DNA of 6,832 nucleotides from an uncultured Candidatus Saccharibacteria bacterium (GTDB lineage Bacteria; Patescibacteriota; Saccharimonadia; Saccharimonadales; Saccharimonadaceae): positions 1 through 6,832 of the forward strand of contig CALHWD010000007.1 of the NCBI GenBank assembly GCA_938036825.1. Direction: 5' to 3'. The position numbers were made by a program, and so were the translations under genes. Position 1 is the stretch's first letter, and each line of letters begins with the position of its first letter. Under the pieces are notes generated by a model. That model was not told the DNA's origin. It saw only the letters and a program-made list of their open reading frames with translations, and did not search any database. This document shows positions 4,091-6,832 of the stretch, piece after piece.

Positions 4091-6562
4091 ATGAAAGACA
4101 TGAAACGATACAATCCTGCAGAAATCGAGCCAAAATGGCAACAGCACTGGGCAGAAGACCAGCGCTACCGGGCGGATGACGCCTCTCCTAAACCAAAGTA
4201 TTATGTGACTGGCATGTTCCCATATCCAAGCGGAGCAGGGATGCATGCAGGGCACTTTATGGAGCATTCCATTGTCGATGCAGTGGCGCGCTTCCGGCGC
4301 AGCCTTGGTCACGAGGTACTCTACCCAATGGGCTGGGATAGCTTTGGCCTCCCTGCAGAGAATTACGCCATTAAGACAGGCAAAACGCCACAAGAGACGA
4401 CCGCGACCAATATTGCTAACTTTACTACTCAGCTTCGCCGCGTTGGCGCGAGTATCGATTGGAGCCGGGAGATCAACACGAGCAACCCAGAGTATTATCG
4501 CTGGACGCAGTGGATCTTTACGCAGCTCTTTGAGCGGGGCCTGGCATACCAAAAGGACTCACTCCAGTGGTGGTGTCCGAAAGACAAGACCGTGCTGGCA
4601 AATGAGCAGGTGATCAATGGCCGGTGCTGGCGCTGTGAAGAAGTGGTGGTGAAGAAGCCAATGAAGCAATGGTTCTTCAAGATTACTGAGTACGCCGACC
4701 AGCTCCTAGCCGACATTCCCGCGCTCGACTGGCCAGATAAGATTAAGCAAGCTCAGACCAACTGGATTGGCCGCAGCGAGGGAGCAGAGGTCCGCTTCGC
4801 CCTTGATAAGCCCGCGGCAGCTACGGAAAGTGACGCCGCCGATATTACCGTCTTTTCGACGCGCCCCGATACGCTCTTTGGTGCGACCTTCTTGGTGCTG
4901 GCACCCGAACATCCTCTCGCGCAGCATCTCGCGCGCGGTGATGCCCAAGAGACAGTCTTGGCCTATATTGCCGAGGCAGTCAAGAAATCGGAGATTGAGC
5001 GCACTAATGACACGAAGGATAAGACGGGAGTCTTTACTGGAAGTTATGCCATAAATCCAGCGACGGGCGAGCGAATACCCATCTGGGTGGCTGATTATGT
5101 CCTTGGTGGCTATGGCACTGGTGCAGTGATGGCTGTCCCAGCTCATGATGAGCGCGATGCTGCCTTTGCCGAGAAATACGAGCTGCCCATCGTCACCGTC
5201 ATTGAGCGGCCCGACGACGACCCAGACACTGACCAGTGCTACCATGGTGAAGGCGTGCTCGTTAATTCTGGTGTATTTGATGGTACGCGCAGCGAGGATG
5301 CCCGTGAGCAGATCGTGGCCTGGCTCGAGCAGGAAGGTCGTGGCCACGCCAAAGTAACCTACAAGATGCGCGACTGGTTGATTAGCCGCCAACGCTACTG
5401 GGGCGCACCCATCCCGATCATCCACTGCCTTGAGCATGGTGCTGTGCCAGTGCCAGCGGCAGATCTACCTGTTGTCTTGCCAACAGTGCAAGACTTCCAG
5501 CCGCGTGGTGATGGCAAATCTGTCCTTGCTGCCCAAGAAGAATGGGTGGCGACGACCTGCCCGACCTGCGGCGGTCCAGCTCAGCGCGAAACCGACACGA
5601 TGGATGGCTATGCCTGCAGTAGCTGGTATCTTCTACGCTACACTGATCCACACAATGCTATACAAGCCTGGGACCCAGCGCTGGCTAACCACTGGGCACC
5701 GCTTGATATGTATGTTGGTGGTGACCATGCGACGGCTCACTTACTCTATGTGCGCTTCTGGATGCACGTCTTCCGCGATCTTGGTCTCACGAGCTTTGCC
5801 GAACCAGTGCGGAAGCTCGTCTACCACGGCCTCATTCAAGCTGAGGATGGCCGCAAGATGAGCAAGAGCCTTGGCAATGTCGTCGACCCGCTGGAGGTGA
5901 TCGATGCGGGATATGGGGCGGATGCGCTGCGTACCTTTGAGCTCTTCCTCGGGCCGATCGACGAGAACTCGAGCTGGAGTAGTCGAGGAATTGCTGGCGT
6001 CTATCGTTTCTTGAATCGCCTCTGGACATTGGTGCAAGAGTTTGATGATTGGCAGCAACAGGGCGCAGCGCCTGGACAGGTCGACGTCGCACAGCTTGAG
6101 TCGATTATCCATGCCACAACGAAAAAGGTCACAAGTGATATCTACCGCCTGAGCTTCAACACAGCCATTGCTGGGCTCATGGAGTGCGTCAACGACCTCT
6201 ACAAGCTCAAGACAACTGGCTTTACTGAGCAGTGGCAGCCAGCGCTCAAGACGCTGATCCAGCTGGTGCAGCCCTTTGCGCCGCACATGGCCGCTGAGCT
6301 ATGGCAGCAACTTGGTTATGGTGACCAACTCGATTTTGCCGCCTGGCCAGAGTGGGACGAAGCAAAGATTGTCCGCGATACGATAACCATCGTTGTGCAA
6401 GTCAATGGCAAAGTTCGCGCTAAGCTCACCACCGCGCCAGACGCTAGCGAAGCCGATATCACCGCCCGGGCCCTAGCAGACGACCGCGTCGCAAAATACC
6501 TCACTGAGCCGCCTAAGAAGGTTATCTATGTCAAGCGTAAGCTCGTCAGTATCGTTGTCTAG
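4091..6562 (+). CDS. leuS: Leucyl-tRNA synthetase
   Basis: This class Ia synthetase attaches leucine to tRNA-Leu in the cytoplasm and edits mischarged tRNA. At 823 aa it is near the usual bacterial length (E. coli about 860). The HIGH motif is HAGH (52-55) and the KMSKS motif is intact (589-593). A zinc-type knuckle has C162, D165, C179 and C182. The CP1 editing domain shows TRPDTLFGAT (257-266) and GTGAVMAVPAHDERD (342-356), with the conserved editing aspartate probably D353. A second CPTC pair is at 490-493. YVGGDH and the following helix lead to KMSKS without the leucine-specific insertion seen in E. coli, so this part resembles the Bacillus type. The C-terminal domain has VQVNGKVRAKL. No key residue is missing. 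An in-frame TAG at 4085-4087 blocks extension. The start is 4091 or, given the promoter position, more likely 4100 (MKRYNPAEIEPKWQ), a typical LeuRS beginning. The gene is transcribed alone and ends before a bidirectional hairpin. Confidence 0.98.
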   Translation: MKDMKRYNPAEIEPKWQQHWAEDQRYRADDASPKPKYYVTGMFPYPSGAGMHAGHFMEHSIVDAVARFRRSLGHEVLYPMGWDSFGLPAENYAIKTGKTPQETTATNIANFTTQLRRVGASIDWSREINTSNPEYYRWTQWIFTQLFERGLAYQKDSLQWWCPKDKTVLANEQVINGRCWRCEEVVVKKPMKQWFFKITEYADQLLADIPALDWPDKIKQAQTNWIGRSEGAEVRFALDKPAAATESDAADITVFSTRPDTLFGATFLVLAPEHPLAQHLARGDAQETVLAYIAEAVKKSEIERTNDTKDKTGVFTGSYAINPATGERIPIWVADYVLGGYGTGAVMAVPAHDERDAAFAEKYELPIVTVIERPDDDPDTDQCYHGEGVLVNSGVFDGTRSEDAREQIVAWLEQEGRGHAKVTYKMRDWLISRQRYWGAPIPIIHCLEHGAVPVPAADLPVVLPTVQDFQPRGDGKSVLAAQEEWVATTCPTCGGPAQRETDTMDGYACSSWYLLRYTDPHNAIQAWDPALANHWAPLDMYVGGDHATAHLLYVRFWMHVFRDLGLTSFAEPVRKLVYHGLIQAEDGRKMSKSLGNVVDPLEVIDAGYGADALRTFELFLGPIDENSSWSSRGIAGVYRFLNRLWTLVQEFDDWQQQGAAPGQVDVAQLESIIHATTKKVTSDIYRLSFNTAIAGLMECVNDLYKLKTTGFTEQWQPALKTLIQLVQPFAPHMAAELWQQLGYGDQLDFAAWPEWDEAKIVRDTITIVVQVNGKVRAKLTTAPDASEADITARALADDRVAKYLTEPPKKVIYVKRKLVSIVV

Positions 6563-6590
6563 AAACAGTCACCTTTACTAATCGTGCCGT

Positions 6591-6624
6591 AAAAAACAGG
6601 ACGTCTCATGGAGCGCCCTGTTTT
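6591..6624. terminator. Bidirectional terminator between leuS and the convergent partial gene
   Basis: AAAACAGG (6593-6600) pairs with CCTGTTTT (6617-6624). Inside, CG/CG and CTC/GAG continue the stem to an ATG triloop, with one bulge and one mismatch. The A run at 6591-6596 becomes a six-base T tract on the minus strand, so the hairpin is a good terminator for the minus-strand gene. For leuS, four Ts end the stem and GGG follows, so it is weaker in that direction. The stretch 6625-6715 shows nothing else I can support. Confidence 0.7.
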
Positions 6625-6715
6625 GGGTTGCGCGGTCACAGTCTCGTACTTTGTAGGTATCTACGGATCTGTCTAGTAGCGATGTAATTGTGCTGATGGA
6701 TCAGTTTTCTTACGT

Positions 6716-6832
6716 TTAAACTACGGGCGTGCAAATCGTCACCATCTTCAAATGCATATCGCTATCAAATTCGAAGTGCACCCAGTTGCCGTCCTCTTCG
6801 TCATACTGGATCCAAGCTGAGCGGACCCATGT
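6716..6832 (-). CDS. C-terminal end of an unrecognised protein (5' end outside the window)
   Basis: On the minus strand one frame is open from the right edge to a TAA at 6716-6718, giving 38 residues. They begin TWVRSAWIQYDEEDG and end MVTICTPVV. The composition, with three tryptophans, acidic residues and alternating hydrophobic positions, looks like real protein with a strand-rich fold. The stop is followed about 90 bases later by a terminator that suits this strand. The fragment is too short for me to name a family. It is convergent with leuS. Confidence 0.65.
   Translation of the reverse strand, partial: TWVRSAWIQYDEEDGNWVHFEFDSDMHLKMVTICTPVV

Noticed and set aside
4706..5437. A 243-codon open frame on the minus strand inside leuS, and other long antisense frames at 5741-6286 and 4079-4552.
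   Set aside because: They lie wholly or mostly opposite a fully conserved LeuRS coding region, with composition dictated by it. None has a ribosome-binding site or recognisable family.
6608..6676. A 22-codon plus-strand frame starting MERPVLG.
   Set aside because: Its ATG is the loop of the terminator hairpin at 6591-6624, and there is no ribosome-binding site.

Overview
The window is a compact bacterial chromosomal segment. It carries three tRNA genes, one unrecognised soluble protein, a MurF-like Mur ligase, a single-pass membrane protein with an outer domain, a complete leucyl-tRNA synthetase (leuS), and the last 38 codons of an unrecognised gene on the minus strand at the right edge. The standard genetic code fits: no gene has an internal TGA, and all four complete plus-strand genes end in TAG. 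The MurF-like protein has almost nothing ahead of its P-loop and carries a KGSQ motif near its end. The membrane protein has a disordered N-terminus, one membrane helix and a two-cysteine outer domain. The promoters lie very close to the start codons. Together these remind me of Candidate Phyla Radiation bacteria, most likely Saccharibacteria (TM7). That is inference from recalled family patterns, not a database result.

Layout. 1-155: tRNA-Ala(GGC) and tRNA-Val(CAC), one base apart, followed by a factor-independent terminator (214-244). 273-977: an unrecognised 234-residue protein in DNA that looks richer in A+T than its neighbours. 1024-1147 (minus strand): tRNA-Ala(CGC) with its own terminator, convergent with the previous gene. 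1148-1226: a short divergent region with a tRNA promoter on the minus strand and the murF promoter on the plus strand. 1227-2537: MurF-like ligase. 2555-4009: a promoter, a possible 5-codon leader ORF and the 468-residue membrane protein, ending at a strong terminator (4031-4067). 4082-6562: leuS behind its own extended -10 promoter. 6591-6624: a hairpin that suits both strands, between leuS and the convergent partial gene (6716-6832).

The genes mix translation (tRNAs, LeuRS) and cell envelope functions (MurF-like ligase, membrane protein). Each of the last three plus-strand genes appears to have its own extended -10 element (TGn before the hexamer) rather than sharing an operon promoter. The spacing of those elements predicts transcripts that begin on or next to an ATG, so leaderless translation is the most coherent regulatory theme I can see. 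I saw no CRISPR array, insertion sequence, attachment site or obvious defence system. The most unusual protein is the MurF-like ligase, which lacks the N-terminal substrate-binding domain of classical MurF.
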